This document shows positions 33,548-43,960 of a DNA stretch of 64,000 nt, in pieces (the stretch's first letter is position 1; each line of letters begins with the position of its first letter). The notes under the pieces were generated by a model. That model did not search any database. It was not told the origin of the DNA and saw nothing but the letters and a program-made list of their open reading frames with translations. This DNA comes from Pinus tabuliformis (taxonomy: Eukaryota > Streptophyta > Pinopsida > Pinales > Pinaceae): positions 1,145,119,007-1,145,183,006 of the forward strand of contig CM062807.1 of the NCBI GenBank assembly GCA_031772625.1, read 5' to 3'. The position numbers and the translations under genes are program-made.

Positions 33548-36500
33548 CTCCCTCTTACCGAGGAAGGTGTTCCTCACCACACCCATCTTGTCTCTGAAGT
33601 AGACATGCTTGCCTCGTGGTAAGGCTTTGGTAAGAATATCTGCAACCTGCTCATCAGTGGAAATATACTCAAGCTTCACAGCTCCCTTCTGAACATAGTC
33701 TCTGATGAAATGATATCTGATCCCGATATGCTTTGACCTGTCATGAAATACTGGATTCTCCGTGAGTTTAATGCAACTCTGATTATCACAGTAAATCACT
33801 GAAGGTCTCAAAGGCTGACCAAATAAGCCAAACAACATCTTGCGAAGCCAGATAGCCTCACAACTAGCTAGACTGGCTGCCATATACTCTGCTTCCGCTG
33901 AACTCAGTGCTACTGACTGCTGCTTCCGGCTGAACCATGACACTACTGCTGAACCCAACCCAAAACAACACCCTGAAGTGCTCTTCCTATCAAAAGCACA
34001 ACCTGCCCAATCAGAATCAGTGTATCCTGCCAATCTCACTCCATCTCCCTGCCTGTAGTCCAGACCATAATCCACTGTCCCCTGCAAGTACCGCAAAATG
34101 TGTTTTGCAGCCACCCAGTGAACCTTCCTAGGCTCACACATAAACTGACTCATCGTGTTGACTGCAAAACAGATATCTGGTCTGGTGTTGACCAAATACA
34201 TCAAGGAACCAATCAGCTGCCTGTACAATGTGGGATCCACCAACTCGGAATCCGAAGCATGAAGCTTCTTCCAGTTGGTGATCATCGGTGTCGACATGGG
34301 TCTACAATCCTCCATGTGGAATCTGCTAAGGATGTCCACAATATACTTCCCCTGCCCCAGGAAGAAATGCCCCTCCTCCTGCCACACCTCTAAACCCAAA
34401 AAGTAATGCATCAAGCCGATGTCCTTCATCTCAAACTCCGCCGCAAGATCTCTCTTGCAGTGCTCTATGAGTCTCTCTGCACCTGTAATGATCAAGTCAT
34501 CCACATACAGCACCAGAATGAGGGGCTCCTCACCAATCACAATAAAGTAAAGGTTCGGATCTGCCTCACTCTTTGTGAAACCCATCCCCTGCAAGTATGC
34601 ATCTATCCTGGAGTACCAAGCTCTGGGAGCTTGCTTCAGGCCATAAAGGGCCTTCTTCAATCTGCACACATGGGACTCCTTCCCATGCACCTCAAAGCCC
34701 TGTGGCTGCTCAATGTACACCTCCTCCTGTATGAAGCCATTGAGAAATGCGGTCTTCACATCCATCTGGTGGATCTTCCAACCCATCTCTGCTGCTATTG
34801 ATATAATGGAGCGGATCGAAGTATATCGAGCCACGGGAGCGAAGGTCTCCTCATAATCAACTCCCTCTACCTGGGAGAACCCTCTAGCCACAAACCTTGC
34901 TTTGAATTTCTCAATGCTGCCATCTGCAGCATGCTTTACCTTGTAAAGCCATCTGGAAGTAACCACGGATTTGCCCTCAGGCCTCGGCACCACCTCCCAA
35001 ACATCATTCTTCATGATAGAAGAATACTCCTCCTGCATGGCCTCTCTCCAGACCTGCTGGCTAGCTGCCTCCTCATAGCTAGAAGGCTCAGAGTCAAGGA
35101 TGCTGGTAACCATCGCCATATAGCTACAAAATCTCTCAGGTGGTCTACTCTCTCTGACCGGCCTCTTCGGCTCAGCAACAGATGTGGCATCTCTCAAGGT
35201 GTCATGAAGCCACTTGGGCTTCCTCTTCCCTGAGCATGCTTCTCCCATAGGAGAATGAAACTCCTCCTCCTCATCCCCATCAGTAGCCTGAACTCCTGAC
35301 TGTCTGTCTGCTGTCCTCCTGCCTGCACCTGAACCTGTAGAAGCTGAGGTACCGTGTGAACTGTCCATCAGTGGACTCCCTAGTGAACTGCTCTGTGAAC
35401 TGCTCTGCATGCTGCCCGGAGCACCACCCCTCCGGCTCGGCGAGCCACTGCTCACTGATGGACCTGACATCCTCATAGATGTACCTCCGGATCCTCCTGA
35501 TCCCTGCCCACTGGATCCCTGCGACTGACTCAACTGCTGCTGAGGGTCTGGCTGATCCAGATACTCTAACTCCCGTGACCTCCTAAAGGCCCTGTCCTCC
35601 TCGAACTTCACATCCCGTCTGACAACAACTTTCCTCTGTGCAGGAATGTAAATCCGAAAGGCCTTTGAGGTCTCACTGTAGCCCACAAAGATACCCTTCT
35701 CTGCGGTGGGCTCTAGTTTGGTCCTCTCCTCCTTGGGTATATAGGAGTATGTAATGCATCCAAAGATATGAAGATGACCAAGATCAGGCTTCTTCCCAGA
35801 GAAAGCCTCCTCCGGAGTCATGTGCCCCAAGGCACGATGCGGACTCCTGTTCTGCAAGTAAACAGCTGTGTTGCAGGCCTCTGCCCACAAGAACAATGGC
35901 AACCCCTGATCATGTAACATGGCTTTGGCAGCCCCTATGATGGATCTGTTCTTCCTCTCCGCAACCCCGTTCTGCTGGGGGTTGTAAGGAACAGTGAACT
36001 CCCTCCTAATGCCTGCCTCCGCACAATAGTCAACAAACTCTCCAAGGGTGTACTCTCCTCCATTGTCCGACCTCAGGGACTTGATCTTTCGACCTGTCTG
36101 AGTCTCCACAAGAGCTCTGAACTCCTGAAACCGCTTGAAGACCTCACTCTTGGTCTTCAAGAAATAAATCCAGGTCCTCCTGGAGTGATCATCAATGAAT
36201 AAGACATAGTACTCATATCCACTCAAGGAAACATGAGACATCCGACCGCTCACATCGGAATGAATCAAATCAAGTATCCCCGTCGCTCTGCTGGGAAAAG
36301 GGGATTTGGCAAACTTGCCCATCGCACAACCTCTGCAAGTATCGAAGTGATCAGTACTGAAATCTGGCACACCTGTGGTGATCTCTCGCAATGTCCTCAA
36401 GGCTCCATGATACATGTGTCCCATCCTGCGGTGCCAAATCTCACACAGCTCAGAACTGCTAGCTCTGCTGTCGGTACTACAGCTCAATGCCAAAGGGGGC

Positions 36501-37825
36501 TGGAATGCAAACTTGTACACCTTTGCATGGCGTACACCTATCACTCTAGCTGAATCAGCTGGAGAGCCCCTGGGATACATCAACACCTGTCCTTCCCTGA
36601 ACAGTACCTCATATCCTCTGTCCTCCAAAGCTGAGACGGATATGAGGTTCTTCCTCATCCCTGGCACATAAAGAACCTCTGACACCTTCAAGGGAGGTTT
36701 GGACTCCCTCTGAAATGTCACTGTCCCCACCCCGACTGCTCTAACAACTCTGTCATCACCGAGTACTACCTCAATATCAGTGCCACTCTCTGAAAGCTCT
36801 GAGAAGTACTCCCAGACTCCTGTCATGTGACGTGAAGCCCCACTGTCCACATACCAGATACCTGTAGATGCTCCGCTAATCGAGGGAAAAGCATGCTCCC
36901 TCTGAACCTGTGTGGCAGGTGATCCTGCACTAGAGGACTCACATGTAGTGAACGCAAACCCCCGGTCAAAACGACCTGCAAAGTCCTCAATCTCAGCTGA
37001 AGCTGCCACATCTTGGTTCTTCCCCTTCTTCTTCTTCTTCTCCGGACACACAACTGCATAGTGTCCCATCTTCTGACAATTCCAACACTTCACTTTGGAA
37101 TAGTCCTTTTGTGAGTTACCCTGTTTACCTTTACCTTTGCCTTTGCCTCCACCACCGCTTGTGGAAGCCTGCTTCTTCCCTTTGCCTTTCTTGCCTCCTG
37201 CCATCAGTGCTACGTCCTCATCCTGCTCAACTGGCTTGGCTGCCCCAAGCTGTCCTTTCCTAATCTCTGTCTGAATACAATCATCCCAAAACCTCTCCCA
37301 TGTGGGAAGGGTCTCACGTGCACAAACCCCATCAGCAAAGTTCAACCATGAACGGGGGAGGCCATTCACTGCAATACGCACCAACTCAGTGGATGGAATG
37401 GCTTCTCCAATCGCTGCCAACTCATCTCTCACATTGGTAATCTTTGTGAGATATCCAGCTGCACTATCATTCCCCATCTTAATGTTCTTCAGCTTCTCCT
37501 TCAGGACCATCTTCCGGTTCTCATTGGTACTCTGGTAGAGATTGGACAATGCTGTCCACATCTCATGGGCATTGCTCTTTCCTCTCACATGAGGAATGCA
37601 ATGGTCTTTGATTCCGTCTAGAATCAGCCTCTTACCCTTGTTGTTCTTTCTATTATAAGCTGCCAACTGAGTAGCATCAGTAGGCACAACAACAGGGTGC
37701 TGTGCTGTATGCACCATGATATCCCAGACTTCTGCCTCCTCAAAGATACTCTGCATTCTCTCCTTCCAAACGCTGTAATTTGTATGCCCATCCAACCTAT
37801 CCTCCACCCTCAATCCCAATGACAT
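33542..37825 (-). CDS. intact copia Gag-Pol polyprotein (1427 aa)
   Basis: Minus strand, Met at 37825, 150 bases downstream of the primer-binding site. Gag occupies about residues 1-265, with a nucleocapsid zinc knuckle C-WN-C-QKMG-H-YAVV-C at 247-260 after a Gly/Lys-rich stretch. Protease has D327 in VDSGAS. Integrase has H465, H470, C497, C500 and the DDE triad D524, D587, E623 (D and E 35 residues apart). A Ser/Gly/Gln-rich linker covers about 760-850. Reverse transcriptase has D1022 (QMDVKTAF) and YVDD 1107-1110. RNase H has D1270, E1311 and D1347. The protein ends GKREC, where KRE is coded by the polypurine tract and the stop lies inside the LTR. All catalytic residues expected are present. 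It would make particles, copy element RNA and integrate the DNA. Confidence 0.97.
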   Translation of the reverse strand: MSLGLRVEDRLDGHTNYSVWKERMQSIFEEAEVWDIMVHTAQHPVVVPTDATQLAAYNRKNNKGKRLILDGIKDHCIPHVRGKSNAHEMWTALSNLYQSTNENRKMVLKEKLKNIKMGNDSAAGYLTKITNVRDELAAIGEAIPSTELVRIAVNGLPRSWLNFADGVCARETLPTWERFWDDCIQTEIRKGQLGAAKPVEQDEDVALMAGGKKGKGKKQASTSGGGGKGKGKGKQGNSQKDYSKVKCWNCQKMGHYAVVCPEKKKKKGKNQDVAASAEIEDFAGRFDRGFAFTTCESSSAGSPATQVQREHAFPSISGASTGIWYVDSGASRHMTGVWEYFSELSESGTDIEVVLGDDRVVRAVGVGTVTFQRESKPPLKVSEVLYVPGMRKNLISVSALEDRGYEVLFREGQVLMYPRGSPADSARVIGVRHAKVYKFAFQPPLALSCSTDSRASSSELCEIWHRRMGHMYHGALRTLREITTGVPDFSTDHFDTCRGCAMGKFAKSPFPSRATGILDLIHSDVSGRMSHVSLSGYEYYVLFIDDHSRRTWIYFLKTKSEVFKRFQEFRALVETQTGRKIKSLRSDNGGEYTLGEFVDYCAEAGIRREFTVPYNPQQNGVAERKNRSIIGAAKAMLHDQGLPLFLWAEACNTAVYLQNRSPHRALGHMTPEEAFSGKKPDLGHLHIFGCITYSYIPKEERTKLEPTAEKGIFVGYSETSKAFRIYIPAQRKVVVRRDVKFEEDRAFRRSRELEYLDQPDPQQQLSQSQGSSGQGSGGSGGTSMRMSGPSVSSGSPSRRGGAPGSMQSSSQSSSLGSPLMDSSHGTSASTGSGAGRRTADRQSGVQATDGDEEEEFHSPMGEACSGKRKPKWLHDTLRDATSVAEPKRPVRESRPPERFCSYMAMVTSILDSEPSSYEEAASQQVWREAMQEEYSSIMKNDVWEVVPRPEGKSVVTSRWLYKVKHAADGSIEKFKARFVARGFSQVEGVDYEETFAPVARYTSIRSIISIAAEMGWKIHQMDVKTAFLNGFIQEEVYIEQPQGFEVHGKESHVCRLKKALYGLKQAPRAWYSRIDAYLQGMGFTKSEADPNLYFIVIGEEPLILVLYVDDLIITGAERLIEHCKRDLAAEFEMKDIGLMHYFLGLEVWQEEGHFFLGQGKYIVDILSRFHMEDCRPMSTPMITNWKKLHASDSELVDPTLYRQLIGSLMYLVNTRPDICFAVNTMSQFMCEPRKVHWVAAKHILRYLQGTVDYGLDYRQGDGVRLAGYTDSDWAGCAFDRKSTSGCCFGLGSAVVSWFSRKQQSVALSSAEAEYMAASLASCEAIWLRKMLFGLFGQPLRPSVIYCDNQSCIKLTENPVFHDRSKHIGIRYHFIRDYVQKGAVKLEYISTDEQVADILTKALPRGKHVYFRDKMGVVRNTFLGKREC

Positions 37826-37975
37826 TTTGTTGTCCTAAAACTGAAAAATAGCACTGCTGTGGTAAAGATAAACCTGCTGTTTATGAAAAATCAGCTTGCT
37901 GGAATTTTCTGAGTGAAAAAATCAGCAGCTGTATTTTTTCTCTTTTGCTGTCCCAAACTGCCCTTCAGCACTCAA

Positions 37976-37987
37976 GCTCTGATACCA
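37976..37987 (-). other. primer-binding site, initiator tRNA-Met type
   Basis: TGGTATCAGAGC on the minus strand, touching the LTR boundary at 37988. Intact and identical to the other copia sites in the window. Confidence 0.95.
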
Positions 37988-39095
37988 TGTAAAATTTTCT
38001 CTTTTCCCACCCCGGTTTTCAGTTTCACCTTATTTCTCCCATGTAGTTAAATGCCCATTCCCATAGCCATACATTTAACAGACTGAAAAAATAAATATTG
38101 CTGAAAACACAAATTCTGGAAATTTTTCTGAGTGCTGGAAATTGCAGAAATAAAAAATCAGCAATTAAAAACAGCCATTAAAACACATTTAAACTCAGTG
38201 ATTTTTGGTCAACTTGACCCTGGAAAAACCCCCTACAACTCTTGGGGAAAACCAGTTTGAGAGCTCTTCTTTATTTCTGGAAAATGCCTTTTTACAGAGA
38301 AAATTTTCAGCAAAAAACAGCAAAAACAAATTTCCAGCAAGCAAAACTTATCTGTTTTCAGCCCAAACGACAATCTGAAAAATGCTGTAAGAGCTGTACG
38401 GACCGTACGGATGTACGGACTGTACGGACGTACGGATGTACGGACCGTACGGACTTGTACGGACAGCCCTCGGAAAAAGTGCAGAAAATCGCCTCCTCGA
38501 TATTCGTGCTGAAAATTAAATTTTCCACTATTTTGCTCACAAAAACTGCCTTTTTCTGCTTGTTCTTTATGCTGTTTGGATTTGCTGAAGTGCTGCCTTG
38601 GTGTGTGTGCCAAACTGCTGCCTCTTTCTCCTCCTTGTCCAGAAATCTCCCTTGCTCTCTTGCTCTCCTTCTCCCAATCTGCTCATGAAAGAATAAATGA
38701 TCTTTTCTTCCTTTTCCTCCCTTAACCCAACCCTAAATGACTTTTGGGTGATCCCTAAATCCAATGGCTGAAATAGATTTAGATCAATGGCTGAGATTAA
38801 ATGCTCATTTAAATCTCACTTTCTATTTTTTAATTCACCCCACTTTAATAAAGACCCACTTAGTCATTTATTTCCAAAGTCACTTTTCCTTTCTAATTTT
38901 TCATTGACTTTATAAAGTCACTTTAAAATTAGACTTAGTAACTTTATCACTTAAAGTCACTTTCAAATTAGATTTAACTTTATAAAAATTATAAAGTTAC
39001 TTTAGGAGAAAAATTAAATTCTTTTGGACACTTTTCCCTAGGCCAAAGATCAAAGCCTTAGGGAACCACCTGTCCTCCGGTACCAAATTTCAACA
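37988..39095 (-). repeat. 5' LTR of young copia (1108 bp)
   Basis: It carries the shorter hexamer array at 38395-38465. Its outer edge at 39095 is followed directly by the ATGGA target duplicate. It would contain the element promoter, but I could not single out a TATA box with confidence. Confidence 0.95.
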
Positions 39096-39100
39096 ATGGA

Positions 39101-39353
39101 GTCGCCACCCAAACAAGAAACGAACTGAAGAGTAGGCGTTGAAGGTACGATTAAACAATACGACGAAAGATAAGGCAATGAAAAGATCAAATGACGCCAA
39201 AGAATGTTCGCCGTTTGACAGGCTAATGAATGGAGGAGAAGATGAGATGATGCCAAAAAATGTTGACTTTGCCGGCTCAAATGAGAGATGAGAAAGATGA
39301 AAGATGATTGATGAATGTCGTTGGAACGCCAGGGACAGAAAAACTCTATCCCC
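39101..39353 (-). other. leader of giant-LTR element, outer part
   Basis: This is the internal DNA between the nested copia and the primer-binding site of the giant-LTR element. Together with 32231-32403 it forms a leader of about 430 bases before the gag start. No coding region is evident. Confidence 0.6.
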
Positions 39354-39366
39354 GGCAACGGTGCCA
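39354..39366 (-). other. primer-binding site of giant-LTR element
   Basis: The minus strand reads TGGCACCGTTGCC and continues GGGG, one base different from the TGGCGCCGTTGCC site common in plant Athila-like and LARD elements. It differs from the initiator-Met sites elsewhere in the window, which supports a separate (Ty3/gypsy) origin. The adjacent LTR end is slightly altered. Confidence 0.75.
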
Positions 39367-42300
39367 AAAAAATAGTCACACAGATTGTCTAAGTAGCACA
39401 ACAACGCTCAGATTGGGGGCTGTCACCTTGATCCCCGATCCCTCCGTTTAAGCTGTCTCCCTGAAGCAGGCTAAGGGGGTAGACCCTATGGGAAAAAGGA
39501 AGACCAACTGGGAACCAGTTGGGTTGGGAGACACAACAGGGGGAAACAAGCACTTGATCAATTTTAAAATTTGATTAGATCTTTAAATGCTTAAGACTAT
39601 TGCCTTATGGAGTTAATTAACTGCTGCTGCTTATGAAGTAATTTAATAATTGCTTGAAAAATATTTACAAGATTTCCAACATGTAACACGCATTATATAA
39701 TCCAAGCAACGATTAATTTCACCAAATGCAAGATATTCAATAGATGCGCAATGTTCTAGCAGATAAATTTCAAAAGATCAAATACTTTAAGAAACCACGA
39801 AATTTAAATGCTAACTAGTTTCGAATAGTTAATCTCCAGATAAACATTTAAGCGCATTTAACTATAGAGAATGACAAATATTAATCCCAACAAAAAGAAA
39901 AAGACATTAAAATGAATTGTCAATTTTTAATTAGTCTTTTTCAAATTTTTTTAATTTTTATATTTTTATAAAATTTCAAGTCTAAAAATAAAACAAGACC
40001 AAAATTCTAATAAAACTAAAATCTAATCTAAACTTAAATCTAAATTAAATATAACCTAAAGGCGAACCCTTTTTAACTTTTTTATTTTTTAAATTCTAAA
40101 ATTAAAAATTAGAATAGAAGAACTAAAATCTAAATAAAGTTAAAATCTATTCTAAACTAAGATTCTAAAAAAAATAAAAAGGGACCCTTTTTTATTAAAA
40201 ACTTTTATGAATTTTTAATTTATATATCTATATATATATATACATATATATATATAATTTTTATATGAGATTTTTTGATTTATAAAAAAATAAAACAAAA
40301 CTAAACTTGAAACTAATAGCTAATCTAAAAAAAATGAAAATCGATTTTTTTTATTTTCAAACTTTTTATATAACCAAACCAAATAAAAAGAGGGACAACT
40401 CAAACTAAACTAAATGAAAATTAAAATGCCTGACCCTAAAACTCACCCACGACATAATAAAAATCGTTGTTGTTTTACTGTGTGTGTGCAGGTCATGGCA
40501 AAGACGCAAGAGAACTTCGACGACGAGAGGGATAGCAGTGCGTTGGTTCGATGGTGATAGATGTGTGAGGAGCTGTGAAAGCGTAATGGAGCAACCAACA
40601 TGCCGGTGATGCATGGAGCTGGAAGTTAGGAGCTGCGTGAGGCAGCTTGGAGAAAAGGGAATGCGGGTTCTGGAGCAGCGGAAGTAAGAGCGACTCAATG
40701 GAGGGGATAGCGTGGAGAAGGGCATGAAAGAAACACGTAGATGTTTGCTGCGGATAAGGTGAAGGAGGGTAGATGCAAGCGGAGAGCTGCATGAAGATGG
40801 CTGGAGTTTGCAGGTTTGATGGACGAGTAGCAAGGGAAAACGAAGGTGAGGAAGAAGGAGAAGCGAGTAGCAATATATCAAAGGATGCGTGAATGGCTGC
40901 GGGTTGAGCATGAGGACTAGACGGTGAAAGGGAAAGGCAGCAATGCGATGTGAGGAATGCTGAGATCACGCAGAGAGGAGAGCTGAGAGATAGTGAAGAC
41001 TGCGTGGAAGTGGAAAAGAAATTTTGAATGCAGGTGAGAGAAGAAGTATGGGTGCGGTTTGAAGGAAATATGACAACAACAATACCCTTAAATGAATTTT
41101 GAAAATAATTCTGCTGGATCGTAAACAAAATGGAAAATCGCTGCCAAATAAAACCCTGGAATTTACAGATTAAAATGTTATATTTTGCTTCAGGATTTAT
41201 TAGTAAACCCCAAAAAATTTCTCCAGATTTGGACAAAATATCTGAAACCCTGGACTACAAAATGATGCACCTGCGAAAGCTAGTTTTGAGGCCAGATCTT
41301 ACCCTCCAGGGCCTAGATCTGGCTTCAAACAAAAATTTCTTCTCAGACCTGTAACCTGCAATGGCAAAACAGAATACCCAAGAACAAAATGTGCAAGAAA
41401 CACAACTTAAAAAAAACCCCAAAACCTGTTAAATAATTACACTATTCACAGTTTAAAGGGCTCTAAATAGCCAGATTTGTTAATATGCCACAAAAATATT
41501 TTTAAAATTTGAAATTTAAGATGAGGTGCTTCAGAAAACTCTTAATGCATTCACCAAAAAATTTCAAATGATAAGTGCGGAATCAAAACTGGCTGGGCTC
41601 TTCAGAAAATGCAATCTGGGAGTTGGTTGGTTCAACCGAGAACTTCCCCGAACGCCCGGTAATCTCAAAAAAAAGATTTCCAGCACAACTTAAATCAAGC
41701 ATTAACAAAGAGGGAGAAAACGATACTAAAATCCAGATGTAATGGAGATACCTGCCATCATATCCAGAAATTTAACTATCATTCAAACCCTAGCGACTAA
41801 ACAAGATACCTGTGTTTAAAATTACTCTTCATCAAGCTATCATCAATGGCTGAAAATAAATTTATGCAAAATTAAAACACCTTACAACATTTCTAGAAGA
41901 GTAACACTAGCGAAATGACTAAAAGAGAGCTTTCTTTAGCACACAGCTCTAAGATCGAATGATCTCAAATGACCCCTGACACCCTATTTAAAGGAAAAAT
42001 TCCCAACGGCTAGTTTGAGTGATCCATGTCGAAGTGATCTCGACCGTCGATGAGGATCAAAATCTCTTTTAATTTCATCCGTCGAAATTTTAAATATATT
42101 AAAAAATTAAAATCTTGCATTTATTTCCTCAAAACTTTGACTTATTATTATTTTATTTTATTTTTCAATTTTTAATTAATTAATTTTAATTTAATTTAAT
42201 TTTTTATTATTATTTTTTAAATTTGATTATTTATTATTATATTATTTTTATTTTTTTATTGGACCCTCAAACTTAGCCTTTGGAAAAATCACCTAGGACC

Positions 42301-42850
42301 TAGGACTATTGAGGGGATCAAACATTTTCTAACCCTCAAGACACTTTACATCATGACCTTTACAATTTTACATCTCAAGGGGGGAAACCCATTTGACATA
42401 GACCCTCATAGACCACCCAGCTCTGCGACACAAATAGAATCTAGCAGATCAAGCAATTTGTAATAACCTAACCAAATAATTAGGATTATTTCCAAATTAC
42501 TTTTACATAGACTCAAAGCACACTAGGATTTCCCTAAGATTCTAATGACAAAATCCATTTCGGCATTGGGGTTAGGCTGAAAGAAAACTCTGCCGACCAT
42601 GGGTCGGTGAGACAAAAAACCTTCCGGAGCATAGATCATCACTAGAAGATTAGGTTTACCTAGGCAAATACATACATGACACAGATCTGCTAAGATTATT
42701 TACAATTTACACATGCAGACTGGGTTTACAACATAACACGATTGGGCTGATGATGACAGTCGAATGGCACGGACACGTCAATCAAGCGCTATCCCTTTTG
42801 CAAAAAAAGGGGGTGTATTGCTATGGGTAGTTGACACGTAGTGGTCAACA
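39367..42850 (-). repeat. right giant LTR (5' LTR, about 3484 bp)
   Basis: Collinear with 26904-30413. It ends GTGGTCAACA at 42850, followed by GATGC and the continuation of the outer copia LTR. The first bases at the inner edge are altered relative to TGTTGTCG. It includes a TA/CA-rich stretch at 40221-40257. The open frames on its minus strand (40405-40911, 40493-41236) are frameshifted relative to the single frame in the left LTR. Confidence 0.88.
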
Positions 42851-42855
42851 GATGC

Positions 42856-43028
42856 ACTATCTTAAGACCACCTGCTCATGTATTTAAATGTATTATTAAA
42901 TTATTTGAATAAGAGAGAAATACATGAGCATGAGAGACCACATGATGGCTCTCTGCCTTTTCCGCCAGTTTTGTTATGTGTGTTAATTTACTGTGCATAT
43001 GGTTATATGGCAATGTGATTCATCTACA
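42856..43028 (+). repeat. 5' LTR of outer copia, second piece
   Basis: It continues exactly where 26898 stops, relative to the 3' LTR, from ACTATCTTAAGACC to GATTCATCTACA, with a handful of substitutions. It contains a perfect 12-bp inverted repeat GCTCATGTATTT...AAATACATGAGC, also present at 48139-48195. Confidence 0.9.
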
Positions 43029-43030
43029 TG

Positions 43031-43042
43031 TGGTATCAGAGC
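43031..43042 (+). other. primer-binding site of outer copia
   Basis: TGGTATCAGAGC on the plus strand, two bases after the LTR end at 43028. This shows that the LTR piece before it is the 3' end of a 5' LTR. Confidence 0.92.
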
Positions 43043-43295
43043 CATGGTGAGATTTGTGAGAGCCCAACATGAACTTAAGGTTTGAGAGTCGAATATTTTA
43101 TGTTTGGAATTAAATAGAGTTTTACTGTTGTTAATGAACGTCAATGGGGAATCTATGCACTGGTGATAAATCTTCCTTTAGAAATAAGTGAGGCCTATGA
43201 TACTTTGGATTGTGGATCGAAGAACAGAATGGCAACAATTCATTGTGGAAAGTATGATAAAGCTTGAAGATTTGTTGATGCTCCTGGTTGGCCAT

Positions 43296-43664
43296 CTACC
43301 AAGAGGGTGTTGATCCAATGTCTTCCAGTAAGAAAACGGGGCACCATTTTTGCTCAATTTCTTTTGGCTGGCGATCAACTCCAGCTATGAGCAACAAATT
43401 TCTGACTTCTATCCACTTGTCATTAGCAAATTTGCAGATGTGCCTTCCTTTATTTCCAACAGACATCAGCGTCAAATGAATTTGCCTGTAAGCGCCAACG
43501 AGTGCATCCATTTCTGCATCCTGCCACAACTCTGCCCTCTTTTTCTTTCCACTATGATCCCTATGTTCTTCTAATCTCTCTATATCTTTTGCTTTGGCTG
43601 CTGCTTCTCCTTCTCTCGATCCCCCATCAACGAGGAGTGCTCCACCTCCGTGGACATTGAGCAT
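43296..43664 (-). pseudogene. trihelix/Myb-SANT-like gene fragment inside retroelement
   Basis: The minus-strand frame contains AELWQDAEMDALVGAYRQIH, then GRHICKFANDKWIEVRNLLL and GVDRQPKEIEQKW. The spaced Trp residues and final EIEQKW helix resemble plant trihelix or MADF/Myb-like DNA-binding domains. The upstream part (KDIERLEEHRDHSGKKKR) is basic. Only one domain is present and the frame is not part of retroelement proteins. The family assignment is from pattern only. Confidence 0.5.
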
Positions 43665-43960
43665 CTAAAAGATCCAAAGAAATAACAGGGGCTGTCTTCA
43701 TCAATTCTCCCCACATCAAGCTGATGATTGCGCCGATTGTGATTGGTGGCCGTGGAAGCGCTGAAACTTCGAGGAAAGGGTTGATGACCCATTAATTTTG
43801 TGATTTTTATCGGGGTCAGCCGCTCCCTTTGAGACGCCGCTCTGATGAGCTCTCTGTAATCATCGTCGTCCACCCTGCCAGAAGAACTGGTACTGAAGCT
43901 CTTTGGGAGAGTCATGCTTGCCCCAGGTGCCCCTGCAATCCCAACATCAGTACCTTCCAT
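43580..43960 (-). pseudogene. open frame of unknown origin between captured fragments
   Basis: Starts MEGTDVGIAGAPGASMTLPK and continues STSSSGRVDDDDYRELIRAA. It overlaps both neighbouring gene-like frames in other phases. It may be an exon of a captured gene or a chance frame through an intron. I do not recognise it. Confidence 0.35.

Larger units (their letters stand above)
32409..39095 (-). mobile_element. young full-length Ty1/copia element (6687 bp)
   Basis: All structural parts are present on the minus strand: LTRs 32409-33547 and 37988-39095, primer-binding site 37976-37987, a single intact 1427-residue polyprotein, a purine tract at 33548-33556, and a perfect 5-bp target duplication ATGGA (32404-32408 and 39096-39100). 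The LTRs are nearly identical apart from a hexamer array of different length and a small indel. This is the best candidate in the window for an autonomous or recently active element. It is inserted in the leader of the giant-LTR element. Confidence 0.96.
26904..42850 (-). mobile_element. giant-LTR gag-only retrotransposon, minus strand, split by a copia element
   Basis: LTRs of about 3.5 kb (26904-30413 and 39367-42850) flank an internal region of only about 2.3 kb once the nested copia (32409-39095 plus its target duplication) is removed. A minus-strand primer-binding site reading TGGCACCGTTGCC lies next to the right LTR. Similar PBS sequences are known from plant Ty3/gypsy Athila-type and LARD elements. 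The internal region encodes only gag-like frames. Target duplication is GACGC (26899-26903) against GATGC (42851-42855), 4 of 5. It inserted into the 5' LTR of the outer copia. Confidence 0.85.
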
